Shown here piece after piece: positions 1-9,799 of a stretch of DNA of 64,000 bases (its first letter is position 1; every line of letters starts with the position of its first letter). The notes beneath the pieces are model-generated. The model was not told the DNA's origin and did not search any database. It saw nothing but the letters and a program-made list of their open reading frames with translations. Made by a program: the position numbers and the translations under genes. Source of the DNA: Bartonella sp. HY328 (lineage in GTDB: Bacteria > Pseudomonadota > Alphaproteobacteria > Rhizobiales > Rhizobiaceae). Location: contig NZ_CP104883.1 in NCBI RefSeq assembly GCF_025449335.1, positions 3,130,891-3,194,890 on the forward strand. Direction: 5' to 3'.

Positions 1-3000
1 TGCAGGTGCCGTAGTATCAACATTAAAATCAAGCGATGGGCTTGGATTACTCGCATTACCAGCGGTGTCTGTTTCTGTTACCGTTATCGAATGACTGCCC
101 TCACTTAGCGGTGTATCAGGCATGAACGACCAATTTCCCTCACTATCAACGGTTGTTGTGCCAAGAACTGTATCGCCATCTTTAATGGTTATAGTTGAGC
201 CGACCTCACCTGTGCCTGAAAATTGTGGACGTTTATCATTGGTATCGCTACCAGATGTAATCACACCAATATTTGGCTCAGCATTATCAGTTGCTACTGG
301 TAAAGCTGGTGTTTGTGGTGCTGTTGCGTCAACCTCAAGCGTAAAGGTGGTTGTAATAGTATTACCAGCTGCATTTTTAGCTTCAGCAGTAAAACTATAA
401 GACCCATCTGCAAGATTTTCAGTCGGTGTTAGTGTCCACGTGCCATCACTATTAGCGGTTGTTGTGCCAACAATCACTGTTTGCCCATCACTATTTACAT
501 AGCTTACGGTTACGGTTGCATTAGGCGTTGCATTACCATTAAATACTGGCTTTTGATCATCGGTTATACCACCTGTTGCGACGTTACCGGTGATTGAGCC
601 AACGCTATCAACAAAATGATCAAAGCTTACAACAACTTCGGTCGTGTCAACAATGAGATCAAAACTTTCACTTGCATTACTGGTATTACCAGCACTATCG
701 GTAATTGTTACAGATATAGAATGGCTGCCTTCGCTCAGCGCAGGTGGTGTATAACTCCAAGAACCATCGGCATTTATTGTGGTTGTACCAAGAACCGTAT
801 CGCCATCCTTAATGGTAACAACACCGCCTGCTTCGCCAACACCCGCATTACCTGAAATAACCGGCCGCTTATCATCAGTTGTATCATTTGGTGCAAGCAC
901 ACCTGTTGTTTCACCAACATTATCGGTAATGGTTGGTATTGATGGCGTTGATGGTGCAGTAGTGTCAAGCTCAATAGGATAACCAGTTGTCATTCCACTT
1001 AATTGGCCTGCTGCATCACTTGCTTGTGCAGCAATAGTATAAGTACCATCACCTTTGGCAAATGCTGGATTAATTTCTAATGTCCAACTGCCATCTGCTG
1101 CAACAACCGTTGTTCCACCAATAAAGGTTGAACCATCGGGTGCAGTTACATGGATAGTAATGGTTGAACCAACGCTACCAGTACCATGAAGAGTTGGTGT
1201 TGTATCATCGGTAACTTCATTACGTTGTAAATCACCGGTGACATCACCAACATTATCAACTATGCGCGAAATCACAGGAATGGAAGGCGCTGCGCCAACA
1301 ACTGTAAAGTTCCAATCTGGTGTGGCATCACCTTCATTACCCGCTTTATCAACTGGGCGAGCAACAAAAATATAGTCTCCAGCGGTAAGAGCAGTCTGAG
1401 GATCAAAACTCCACGAACCATCAGCATTGACTGTTGTTGAGCCAATGAGGGTTAACGTACCATCAGAGCCCTTGTTATAAATATTAATTTTTGATGCATC
1501 AGCTGGATCAACGGAACCCGCAGCACCCTTATAGGTTGGGGTGTGGTCATCAGTTGAATCGCCGCGATTAATTGTACCCTGAACTGGTCCAAAATCATCG
1601 ACAAGATCCAGTTTTGTTGTATCAATAGCTGATGGTGCCACTGTATCAATATTGAGTTTAAAACTATTTGATTTTGAACCTTCATTGCCAGCATTATCTG
1701 TGACAACCGCTTCAAATGTATAATCACCATCCAAAAATGCTTGCGCGTCACTTACCTGATATTGCCATGTTCCGGCGCTGACTGTCGCTTCGCCCAATAT
1801 TTTGGTAATACCATCCGATCCTGTCACTTTAATAATGACACGATCTCCCGTTTCAAGACCAGCAATGGTGCCCTTGAGTAACGGAGTTTTATCATCTGAC
1901 GAGCTGCCAGATTGTGTAATATTACCGGTAATTGCGCCAACATTGTCAAAATAGCCACTAATTGTTACAGTTGCATCATTAGGTGCAGTTGTATCAATAA
2001 TAATAATTTGGCTTGAAATTGCAGAACTATTACCTGCTGCATCACGTACAATGGTTTCAATAACATAATTGCCATCAGCTAAAGAATGTGCTGCATCATT
2101 ATGGTCTATGCTATAGGTACCATCACCATTATCAACGGCCTTTATCCATTCGCCAACACTACCATCTTCAGACCTAATCCGCATCCAAACAGTATCGCCT
2201 GTTTCCAAAGTGCCATTAATGCTTATGGTATAGATAAGCGTAGGATCATTGGTTACAAAATCGGCGTTATTAAAACCAGAATCATCGCTGATTGATTGCA
2301 AAATTGCTGTCGATGTTGGTGCAGTTGTATCAATTGTTACATCAAAGCCAACACCACTACTTTCATTGCCTGCTTGATCAGTGGCAGTAACTGTAAGGCT
2401 ATGATTACCTTCTGCAAGTGGGTTGGTTGTGATAGACCATGTCCCATCACCGGCAACAGTTGTTTGACCAACGACATTGCCATCTTCATCCTTGATTGTA
2501 ATGGTTGCGCCAACTTCACCGCTACCTGTAAAGGTTGGTGTTGTATCATCGGTCGATGAGCCAGATGTAATAGCACCTTGAATGAAGCCAACGTCGTCAA
2601 GCACATCGTTAATAACCGGAGCTGCAGGCGCCGTTCCATCAATATTAATGGTGAAATAAGCGTTGCCTTTAGTACCAGCAGCATTTACCGCTTCAGCCAT
2701 AAACCCATAATTTCCATCAATAAGATCTGTTGATGGTGTAAGGCTCCATGCACCAGTGCTGTCAGCGCTTGTTGTGCCAACAATAATTTTTGTACCATTA
2801 CTATCAACATAGCTTACCGTCACAACGGCATTAGCAGTTGCTTTACCCACCATTTGTGGTGTGCGGTCATTACTGATACCACCATTGTCAATATTACCTG
2901 TAATTGGATCAACATTGTCAACAAAATGATCAAAACTTACAACAACATTACTGGTATCGACATGAATATCAAAACCATCACTAGGGTTACTTTCATTACC

Positions 3001-6000
3001 GGCTTGGTCGGTCACTGTAATTGTGATGGTATGATCGCCTTCGCTAAGCGCAGGCGGTGTGAAGCTCCATGAACCATCTGGGTTAATTGTCGTTGTGCCA
3101 AGCACAGTATCACCATCTTTAATAGTGATTGTACCACCAGCTTCGCTAGCATCTTCTTGACCCGAAATAACCGGACGGCTATCGTCTGTTGTGCCATCAG
3201 GAGCAAGCGCACCTATTACATCTCCAACATTATCTGTAATTGTTGGCAAAGACGGCGTTGCTGGAGCTGATGTATCAAGAACAATCGGATATCCGCCGGT
3301 TATATTGCTAAGCTGACCAGCTATATCACTTGCTTGCGCTTGAATGACATATTGTCCATCCCCCTTATCGAAAGCTGGGTTGATTTCCAATGTCCAAACG
3401 CCATTACTTCCAACAATAGTTGTACCACCAGTAAAGCTTTCGCCATTAGGGCCAGTAACATAAATAGTGATAGTCGAACCAGCAGTACCCGTACCGCGCA
3501 CAACCGGTGTTGTATCATCAGTCACGCCATTTTGCTGCAAATTACCGGTGACGGGTGCTTGATTATCGCCAACACTGGTAATAGCCGGATCAGCAGGGGC
3601 CGCACCAACAACAGTAAAATTCCACTCCGTTGTTGCCGGGCCTTCATTACCCGCTTTATCAACTGGACGCGCGGTAAAAATATAATCACCTGGTGTTAAA
3701 GGTGGATTTGGGTCAAAAGTCCATGAGCCGTCCGCATTTACTGTTGTTAAGCCAATAAGATGAATATCACCAAAGGCATCCTCATTGTAGATATTGATTG
3801 TTGCAACATCATCAGCGTCCACAGACCCCGCAGCTCCACTATAGGTGGGTGTGCGATCATCAGTTGAATCACCAGATTGAATTGAACCTTGAAGCGGCCC
3901 AAAATCATCAATGAGATCAAGACTATCATTGTTGATAGCACTTGGTGGCGTAACATCAATTGTTATAGCAAAACTATTAGATGTTGACCCCTCATTACCA
4001 GCATTATCAGTCACAACTGCTTCAAAATGATAATCACCTTCTGCAAATGCTTGGCTATCAGTTACCTGATATTCCCAAACACCATTATTAACGGTTGCTT
4101 CACCAAGAATTGTGGTTACACCAGCAGCGTCAGTAACCTTGATGATGATACGGTCGCCATCTTGCAAACCAGAAATAGTACCTTTTAACAAGGGCGTTGT
4201 ATCGTCGCTTGATGTACCTGATTGGCTAATTGTGCCTGTGATAGCGCCAACATCATCAAAATAGCCGCTAATGGCAACAATTGCTCCAGTTGGACCTTGC
4301 GTGTCAATTGTAATCGCCTGCGAAGAAATTTCCGATGGATTACCAGCCGCATCACGAATAATAGTCTCAATTGTGTAGCGGCCATCAGCTAGAGAATGTG
4401 CAGCATCATTATGATTAACACTGTAAGTGCCATCATCATTGCGTGTCGCTTGTATCCACTCACCACTTGCACCACCATCGGGCTTAATACGCATCCAAAC
4501 AGTATCACCTGCCTCGATGTCGCCATTTATGCGAATCGTATAAATGAGCGTTGTATCATTTGTAACAAAATCGGTTGAATCAAAACCGCTATCGTCACTA
4601 ATCGAGCCGAGCTCAGCTGTTGCCGTTGGCCCTTGTGTATCAATTGTTACATCAAAACCAGTGCCGGTGCTTTCATTACCAGCAGTATCGGTTGCTGTGA
4701 TGCTAAGATTATGGGAACCTTCAGCTAAAGGATCAGTAGTTAGCGACCAATTGCCTTCATCATCAACAGTTGTTTGACCAACAATAGTACCATCACTATC
4801 CTTGATTGTAATTGTCGTGCCAGCTTCTGCGGTACCGCTAAAGCTTGGCGTTGTATCATCGGTTGAAGAACCAGAACTAATCGGACCTTGAATGAAGCCT
4901 ACATCGTCTAGAACTTCATTAATAATTGGGGCGGTTGGTGCTGTAGCATCAATTTCAATATTAAAATATGCATCATCTTTAGTACCAGCAGCATTAACAG
5001 CTTCTGCTGTAAAGCCATAAGTGCCATCAGAAAATTCGGTTGTTGGTGTCAAAGTCCAAGCGCCATTGCTATCAGCAGTGGTCACGCCAACAATAATTTT
5101 TTCACCATCACCATTTATATAGCTTATCGTAATCGTTGTATTGGCTGTAGCATTGCCTACCATGACGGGAGTGCGATCATCGCTCACCCCATTAATATCA
5201 ACATTACCCTGAATAGAGCCAACATTATCCACAAAATGGCTAAAACTTACTTCAACATTACTGGTGTCAACCGTAAGGTCAAAACTTGGGCTTGGTTTAC
5301 TTTCGTTACCTGCGAGGTCAGTGACAGTGACAGTGATTGAATGGTTACCTTCAGACAAAGCTGGAGGGGTAAAACTCCAAGATCCATCCGGCTCAACCGT
5401 GGTTGTGCCAATAACAGTATCACCATCCTTGATGGTAATTGTGCCGCCTGCTTCTTCACTGCCTACATTACCTGAAAGCACTGGCTGCTTGTCATCGGTT
5501 GTATCATTTGGCGACAAAGCTCCCGTTACATCGCCGACATTATCGGTTAAAATCGGTTGCTGCGGTGCGTTTGGTGCAAGCGTATCAAGAATAACCGGAT
5601 AACCGCCGGTCATGGCACTAAGCTGTCCAGCCGCATCATGGGCTTGCGCCGAAATAGTATAAGTGCCATCGCCCTGTGCAAAAGCTGGACTAATTTCAAG
5701 ACTCCAAACACCATCGGCATTTACAACAGTTGTGCCGCCAATAAAGCTTGTACCATCAGGATTTTGCACATAAATTGTAATAACTGAACCAGTTTCGCCT
5801 GTTCCAGTTACGACTGGCGTGGTATCATCCGTCACGCCATCTTTTTGTAACTCACCAACGACAGCACCTTCATTATCGGTTACGTTTGTAATGGCTGGGT
5901 TTTGCGGTGCATCACCAAAAACTGTAAAGTTCCAACCACTTGTTTCGGGGCCAATATTGCCAACCTTATCCACAGGACGAGCGGTAAAAATATAATCACC

Positions 6001-7644
6001 CGCACCCAAAGATGGGTTAGGGTCAAAGCTCCAAGAACCATCAGCATTAACTGTCGTGGTACCAATAAGCGTTACATTACCATCAACGTCTTTATTATAA
6101 ATATTAATTGAAGATGCATCATTAGGATCAATTGAACCTACCCCACCGCTATAGGTGGGAATATGATCGTCTGTTGGTCCGCCATGGGCAATAGTGCCTT
6201 GATAGAGGCCAAAATCATCAACAAGATCCATCAATGTTTCATCAATGGCAGCAGGCGGCGTTGTATCAACTTCAAACTCAATCGGTGTGCTTGAATCGCT
6301 TTGATTGCCAGCCTTATCTGTTTCGGTCACAGTAATCGAATGACTACCATCACCAAGCGGTGTTTCTGGCTTAAATGTCCAATTACCATCGCTATCAACG
6401 GTTGTTTCACCAATGATAGTATCACCATCCTTAATAGTAACCGTTGCGCCAGCTTCACCCTTCCCTGAAAATTCAGGTTGATTATCATTGGTGCTACCGC
6501 CACTTTCAATTGTACCAATAAATGGTTGGGCATTGTCGGCCGCATTTGGAGTTGATGGAGTTGATGGCTTAATTGTATCAACTTCAAACTCAATCGGCGC
6601 ACTTGAATCGCTTTGATTACCAGCCTTGTCAGTCTCGGTCACAGTAATCGAGTGGCTACCCTCACCAAGCGGTGTTTGTGGCTTAAATGTCCAGTTACCA
6701 TCGCTATCAACGGTTGTTTCACCAATGATCGTATCGCCATCTTTGACAGTAATCGTTGAACCTGGTTCACCTTTTCCAGAAAATTCTGGCTGATTATCAT
6801 TGGTGCTACCACCACTTTCAATTGTGCCAATAAAAGGTTCTGCATTATCAGTTGCATTTGGAGCTGATGGCGCATTTGGCGCTTGGGTATCTACGGTAAA
6901 TTCAAATGGATTGCTATGAGCGCTTTCATTGCCAGCACTGTCTGAAGCAGTATAGGTAATAGAATGAGCACCATCAACCAAATCTGTATCAGGCTGCCAG
7001 CTCCAATTTCCATTACTATCAGCAACGGTAGAGCCAATAAACTGGCCATTATCATAAAACTTTATTGTCGAACCTGCAGCAGCGGTACCGGAAAATGTTG
7101 GACGTGCATCATTGGTGCTATCGCCATTTGCAATATCACCTATAATGGCTTCAACGCTATCATAAACACTACTAAGGCTAGGAACAGCAGGTGGAGTATT
7201 ATCAACAACTGGTGGCGGCGATTGATCAGAATCGGAGCCTGAGGAGCCTGAAACCCCAGCAGCAAGCGCACCAGCGCCAAGCAATCCAAGCAATACTGCC
7301 GTTGCATCAATACCATCATTTAATTCGTGATAGATGACATCAGGATCTTCAATACCATCTTGACCTGATAATGCCTTGGTAAAGTCCACCAACAACAATA
7401 CTTCACCACCACTTAGCAATAAGTTATTGAATTCTAATCCATAGGTAAAGAAATTCTTAATAACAAGCTTTTCACCATCTTTAAACTCAATGACCAGATC
7501 GCCACCTTCGCGGGCGTAATTTGCAATATCCCCCTTGGCTGCATCAATGTAAAAATTGCCAGCTTCGTTAGACGCATTAACAACGCCCGACTTACTGGTG
7601 ATTTTTGTATCAACATGGTTATTCAAAACGGATTTACTAGTCAT
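1..7644 (-). CDS. Giant BapA-type repetitive adhesin, N-terminal part (3' end beyond window)
   Basis: The frame opens at ATG 7644 and stays open for 2548 codons through base 1, so the C-terminus is outside the window. Residues 1-110 resemble the BapA prefix domain of type-I-secreted biofilm adhesins (segment GDIANYAREGGDLVIEFKDG, then IKNFF). A hydrophobic Gly/Ala stretch (111-132) and a Ser/Asp/Pro linker follow. From about residue 148 there are about 22 Ig-like domains of roughly 100-117 residues, joined by V/IDTxxP linkers and sharing TDNVG, STDDxxPxxSG, GxTTVxxDGxW and AGN motifs. Domains fall into a seven-member cassette (residues about 462-1231, 1232-2001 and a partial third). No RTX repeats, secretion signal or type I exporter genes are visible; by family they would lie in or beyond the missing part. 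Likely role (inference): cell-surface adhesion or biofilm. The start is preceded by a weak GGGG. Plus-strand open frames here are shadows. Confidence 0.9.
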   Translation of the reverse strand, partial: MTSKSVLNNHVDTKITSKSGVVNASNEAGNFYIDAAKGDIANYAREGGDLVIEFKDGEKLVIKNFFTYGLEFNNLLLSGGEVLLLVDFTKALSGQDGIEDPDVIYHELNDGIDATAVLLGLLGAGALAAGVSGSSGSDSDQSPPPVVDNTPPAVPSLSSVYDSVEAIIGDIANGDSTNDARPTFSGTAAAGSTIKFYDNGQFIGSTVADSNGNWSWQPDTDLVDGAHSITYTASDSAGNESAHSNPFEFTVDTQAPNAPSAPNATDNAEPFIGTIESGGSTNDNQPEFSGKGEPGSTITVKDGDTIIGETTVDSDGNWTFKPQTPLGEGSHSITVTETDKAGNQSDSSAPIEFEVDTIKPSTPSTPNAADNAQPFIGTIESGGSTNDNQPEFSGKGEAGATVTIKDGDTIIGETTVDSDGNWTFKPETPLGDGSHSITVTETDKAGNQSDSSTPIEFEVDTTPPAAIDETLMDLVDDFGLYQGTIAHGGPTDDHIPTYSGGVGSIDPNDASSINIYNKDVDGNVTLIGTTTVNADGSWSFDPNPSLGAGDYIFTARPVDKVGNIGPETSGWNFTVFGDAPQNPAITNVTDNEGAVVGELQKDGVTDDTTPVVTGTGETGSVITIYVQNPDGTSFIGGTTVVNADGVWSLEISPAFAQGDGTYTISAQAHDAAGQLSAMTGGYPVILDTLAPNAPQQPILTDNVGDVTGALSPNDTTDDKQPVLSGNVGSEEAGGTITIKDGDTVIGTTTVEPDGSWSFTPPALSEGNHSITVTVTDLAGNESKPSPSFDLTVDTSNVEVSFSHFVDNVGSIQGNVDINGVSDDRTPVMVGNATANTTITISYINGDGEKIIVGVTTADSNGAWTLTPTTEFSDGTYGFTAEAVNAAGTKDDAYFNIEIDATAPTAPIINEVLDDVGFIQGPISSGSSTDDTTPSFSGTAEAGTTITIKDSDGTIVGQTTVDDEGNWSLTTDPLAEGSHNLSITATDTAGNESTGTGFDVTIDTQGPTATAELGSISDDSGFDSTDFVTNDTTLIYTIRINGDIEAGDTVWMRIKPDGGASGEWIQATRNDDGTYSVNHNDAAHSLADGRYTIETIIRDAAGNPSEISSQAITIDTQGPTGAIVAISGYFDDVGAITGTISQSGTSSDDTTPLLKGTISGLQDGDRIIIKVTDAAGVTTILGEATVNNGVWEYQVTDSQAFAEGDYHFEAVVTDNAGNEGSTSNSFAITIDVTPPSAINNDSLDLIDDFGPLQGSIQSGDSTDDRTPTYSGAAGSVDADDVATINIYNEDAFGDIHLIGLTTVNADGSWTFDPNPPLTPGDYIFTARPVDKAGNEGPATTEWNFTVVGAAPADPAITSVGDNQAPVTGNLQQNGVTDDTTPVVRGTGTAGSTITIYVTGPNGESFTGGTTIVGSNGVWTLEINPAFDKGDGQYVIQAQASDIAGQLSNITGGYPIVLDTSAPATPSLPTITDNVGDVIGALAPDGTTDDSRPVISGQEDASEAGGTITIKDGDTVLGTTTINPDGSWSFTPPALSEGDHTITITVTDQAGNESNPSDGFDIHVDTSNVVVSFDHFVDNVDPITGNIDNGGISNDRTPQMVGKATANAVVTVSYVDSNGTKIIVGTTSADSTGAWSLTPSTDLIDGNYGFMAEAVNAAGTKGNAYFTINIDGTAPAAPVINDVLDDVGFIQGAITSGSSTDDTTPTFTGSGEVGATITIKDEDGNVVGQTTVAGDGTWSITTNPLAEGNHSLTVTATDQAGNESSGVGFDVTIDTTAPTSTAILQSISDDSGFNNADFVTNDPTLIYTISINGTLETGDTVWMRIRSEDGSVGEWIKAVDNGDGTYSIDHNDAAHSLADGNYVIETIVRDAAGNSSAISSQIIIIDTTAPNDATVTISGYFDNVGAITGNITQSGSSSDDKTPLLKGTIAGLETGDRVIIKVTGSDGITKILGEATVSAGTWQYQVSDAQAFLDGDYTFEAVVTDNAGNEGSKSNSFKLNIDTVAPSAIDTTKLDLVDDFGPVQGTINRGDSTDDHTPTYKGAAGSVDPADASKINIYNKGSDGTLTLIGSTTVNADGSWSFDPQTALTAGDYIFVARPVDKAGNEGDATPDWNFTVVGAAPSIPVISRIVDNVGDVTGDLQRNEVTDDTTPTLHGTGSVGSTITIHVTAPDGSTFIGGTTVVAADGSWTLEINPAFAKGDGTYTIAAQASDAAGQLSGMTTGYPIELDTTAPSTPSIPTITDNVGETTGVLAPNDTTDDKRPVISGNAGVGEAGGVVTIKDGDTVLGTTTINADGSWSYTPPALSEGSHSISVTITDSAGNTSNASESFDLIVDTTEVVVSFDHFVDSVGSITGNVATGGITDDQKPVFNGNATPNATVTVSYVNSDGQTVIVGTTTANSDGTWTLTPTENLADGSYSFTAEAKNAAGNTITTTFTLEVDATAPQTPALPVATDNAEPNIGVITSGSDTNDKRPQFSGTGEVGSTITIKDGDTVLGTTTVDSEGNWSFMPDTPLSEGSHSITVTETDTAGNASNPSPSLDFNVDTTAPA
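335..1640 (-). repeat. Adhesin super-repeat, copy 3 (first four domains only)
   Basis: Domains one to four of the cassette (LVDDFG, RIVDNVGDV, TITDNVGET and HFVDSVG types) are in register with copies 1 and 2. The expected fifth domain (LDDVGFIQG type) is replaced at about 1-340 by a domain of the ATDNAEP type otherwise seen only at residues about 255-460 near the N-terminus. The cassette therefore stops or switches here. Confidence 0.75.
1641..3950 (-). repeat. Adhesin super-repeat, copy 2 (seven Ig-like domains, 2310 bp)
   Basis: Second full copy with the same seven domain signatures in the same order. By eye the protein copies are clearly diverged, roughly two thirds identical in the fourth domain, yet landmark spacing to copies 1 and 3 is exactly 2310 bp on both sides (3901 to 1591, 2921 to 611, 3287 to 977). 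Length has been kept while sequence drifted. Confidence 0.85.
3951..6260 (-). repeat. Adhesin super-repeat, copy 1 (seven Ig-like domains, 2310 bp)
   Basis: First full copy of a 770-residue cassette in protein order. Its seven domains begin with recognisable signatures: LVDDFG, ITNVTDNEG, ILTDNVGDV, SHFVDNVG, EVLDDVGFIQG, SISDDSGF and SGYFDDVGAITG. Equivalent landmarks in the next copy lie exactly 2310 bp away (for example 6211 against 3901, 5231 against 2921, 5597 against 3287). Boundaries are placed at the V/IDTxP linkers and are approximate. Confidence 0.85.
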
Positions 7645-8291
7645 TATCTTTACCCCACTTAACGCTCTGCGCGCATAAATGATTTACTCATGCCGATAGC
7701 CTCTCAAATTAAAAATAATTTGAGATAACACCAACAAATCAAATAATATTATTATATAGTCAAATATAATAACGAAGCTCAAACCTATAAAATAGTATAA
7801 ATTAACATTGAAAACAAAATCTACAATATAACATGCAGAATACTAGTTAAGTCAAAAATATAATCAAAAATATAACTATAATTAATTGACTTATATTATA
7901 AGTATTAAAAAATAAAAGCTTATAACTATGATTTTAATAATTTGTATTTCAAAAAGATTTCTCATCCAAGCTACTCCTATTCAAACGAATAAAAGGTATA
8001 TTGGTTCCACTGGACTCAAAATATTGATTTTTTGGTCAAAAATTGTAGTAGAGCAGATTTAAAAAATCAGGACTGCTTCTTAAGGTTTATTTTAGCTTTT
8101 GATAAACTACTGAAATTACAATGTCAAAGGATATTAGCCATATTACTAATATTTAATATACTTGTTAACAATGAGGCTGCTTGTAAATATGACTCTTGCC
8201 ATGTTATAACATTGAAAATGCAAGTAAACTGCTGCTCATCACAATGAAGCACAGCCAAAGACAACGATATCAAATTTTGATTGAGAGCCTT
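7645..8291. other. AT-rich intergenic region between adhesin and cardiolipin synthase genes
   Basis: About 650 bp of very AT-rich DNA separates the divergently oriented adhesin and cls genes, so both promoters should lie here. The inverted repeat at 7702-7725 is the clearest structure. A possible 24-codon minus-strand peptide (7891-7965) with a GGAG-type ribosome site is described in the findings. I see no convincing longer gene. Confidence 0.6.
7702..7725. promoter_or_regulatory. 10-bp perfect inverted repeat upstream of the adhesin gene
   Basis: TCTCAAATTA at 7702-7711 is matched by TAATTTGAGA at 7716-7725 around an AAAA loop, about 58 bp before the adhesin start codon. It could be an operator or a 5'-UTR stem-loop. 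No regulator can be named from sequence. Confidence 0.4.
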
Positions 8292-9752
8292 ATGACTGAA
8301 CTAATTCTCCATTATTGGCCCCATATTCTTGCAATTTTATCAGTTGTCATGGGTTTAACAGCTGCAATTCACGCAACAATGACCAAGCAAGAAGTGCGCA
8401 CCGCTATCGGCTGGGTTGGCGTTATCATCCTCTCGCCCATCTTGGGAGCGGTTATTTATGCGATTATTGGCGTTAATCGTATTAGACGCAAAAGCGTTGA
8501 CATCCAGCGCCGTAAAGTCAATGAAATTGAGCATTTTCACTTCAACGATTATGCAGTTGATAAGTCACTTATCGAACAAGATTATCAATATTTCGGCGCA
8601 GCCATGAGCCGTCTTGGCGATAAGGTCAGCCGCTGCAATCAAACAAGCGGCAATTATATTGAAGCATTAAACGATGGCGATCTTGCTTATGAAGCTATGC
8701 TTGATGCTATAGCTAATGCCAAACGCAGCATATTGTTAGAAAGCTATATTTTTGACCGCGATCCTATTGGAATAAAATTTGTAAAAGCATTGGCTGATGC
8801 GGTAAAACGCGGCATTGCGGTACGGGTATTAATTGATGCAGTGGGCGCGCGTTATTCCTTTCCAAGTGTCGTGCATTTGTTAAAACAACATAATGTTCCG
8901 GTTAATGTTTTTAACGGCAATATTATTATCGGCCTACGTCTGCCTTACGCCAATTTACGCACCCACCGCAAGATAATGATTGTTGACGGTGCAATTGCTT
9001 TTACTGGCGGCATGAATATCCGAGTGGGTTTTTCCCATTTATTATCGGGTGACCAAGCCTATAATGACACCCATTTTCGAGTTGAAGGGCCAGCTGTTGC
9101 AGATCTTTTGCATGTTGCAACCGAAGATTGGATTTTTACCACCAGTGAAAAGCTTAATGGGGCTGAATGGGCTATTCCTCGCCCTGCTCTTTCCCCAGGA
9201 CAAGGAAAAATTATCCGTATAGTTCCATCTGGCCCTGATCGCTGCATTGAAACCAATCATAAAATGCTCATTGGTGCCTTTTCGTTAGCACAAACTCATA
9301 TCCGGATTAAAACACCATATCTTTTGCCAGATCGGGAATTAATAAGTGCTCTTGTAACAGCGGCACGACGCGGCGTTAGGGTTGATATAGTTATACCAGG
9401 TGAAAACAACCTAAAGCAGGTTGACCGTGCCATGCGCGCGCAATTTGATCAATTATTGCAAGACAACTGCAATATTTGGCGTGCTGGTGGTACATTTAAC
9501 CATTCTAAGCTTATGGTGATTGATGACAAATGGGCTTATGTCGGCACATCCAATATGGATGCGCGTTCATTGCGATTGAATTTTGAAGTTGATATGGAAG
9601 TTATGGATTATCAATTTGCGCAAGAAATTGCCAAAAAAATTGATAGCTCTATGCAAGGTGCCCAACAAGTTTTGTTGCAAAACCTTTTAGATCGCCCATT
9701 TACTGCCCGCCTCCTCGATCGAGTTATCTGGCTTTTTTCCCCTTATTTGTAA
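8292..9752 (+). CDS. cls: Cardiolipin synthase (phospholipase D superfamily)
   Basis: This is an inner-membrane enzyme joining two phosphatidylglycerol molecules into cardiolipin and glycerol. Two N-terminal membrane segments (HILAILSVVMGLTAAIHAT and the GWVGVIILSPILGAVIYAII region) precede two PLD catalytic HKD motifs: HRKIMIVDGAIAFTGG in the middle and HSKLMVIDDKWAYVGTSN near the C-terminus. At 486 residues it has the usual ClsA-type length. The frame is open from 8196, but ATG 8292 has a GAGAG ribosome site about 9 nt upstream and places the first membrane helix at the N-terminus, as in the family. It ends about 50 bp from the convergent EEP-family gene. Cardiolipin synthase versus another PLD-type phosphatidyltransferase cannot be settled by sequence alone, but the layout fits Cls. 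Confidence 0.9.
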   Translation: MTELILHYWPHILAILSVVMGLTAAIHATMTKQEVRTAIGWVGVIILSPILGAVIYAIIGVNRIRRKSVDIQRRKVNEIEHFHFNDYAVDKSLIEQDYQYFGAAMSRLGDKVSRCNQTSGNYIEALNDGDLAYEAMLDAIANAKRSILLESYIFDRDPIGIKFVKALADAVKRGIAVRVLIDAVGARYSFPSVVHLLKQHNVPVNVFNGNIIIGLRLPYANLRTHRKIMIVDGAIAFTGGMNIRVGFSHLLSGDQAYNDTHFRVEGPAVADLLHVATEDWIFTTSEKLNGAEWAIPRPALSPGQGKIIRIVPSGPDRCIETNHKMLIGAFSLAQTHIRIKTPYLLPDRELISALVTAARRGVRVDIVIPGENNLKQVDRAMRAQFDQLLQDNCNIWRAGGTFNHSKLMVIDDKWAYVGTSNMDARSLRLNFEVDMEVMDYQFAQEIAKKIDSSMQGAQQVLLQNLLDRPFTARLLDRVIWLFSPYL

Positions 9753-9799
9753 TCTTAGAGCAAGACACAAGTTTTTGGCAATATTAGTTTCTGGCAATA

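Noticed and set aside
1..7200. CRISPR-like regular repetition
   Set aside because: Period is about 300-350 bp and 2310 bp, copies are diverged and coding, and there is no short repeat-spacer pattern or cas gene.
122..7242. Many plus-strand open frames of 60-120 codons and short minus-strand frames across the repetitive region
   Set aside because: They are shadows of the single 2548-codon minus-strand adhesin frame; their recurrence at fixed spacing follows from its repeats.
8032..8247. 71-codon plus-strand frame before cls
   Set aside because: No ribosome site, no recognisable motif, odd composition, and overlap with the cls 5' region.
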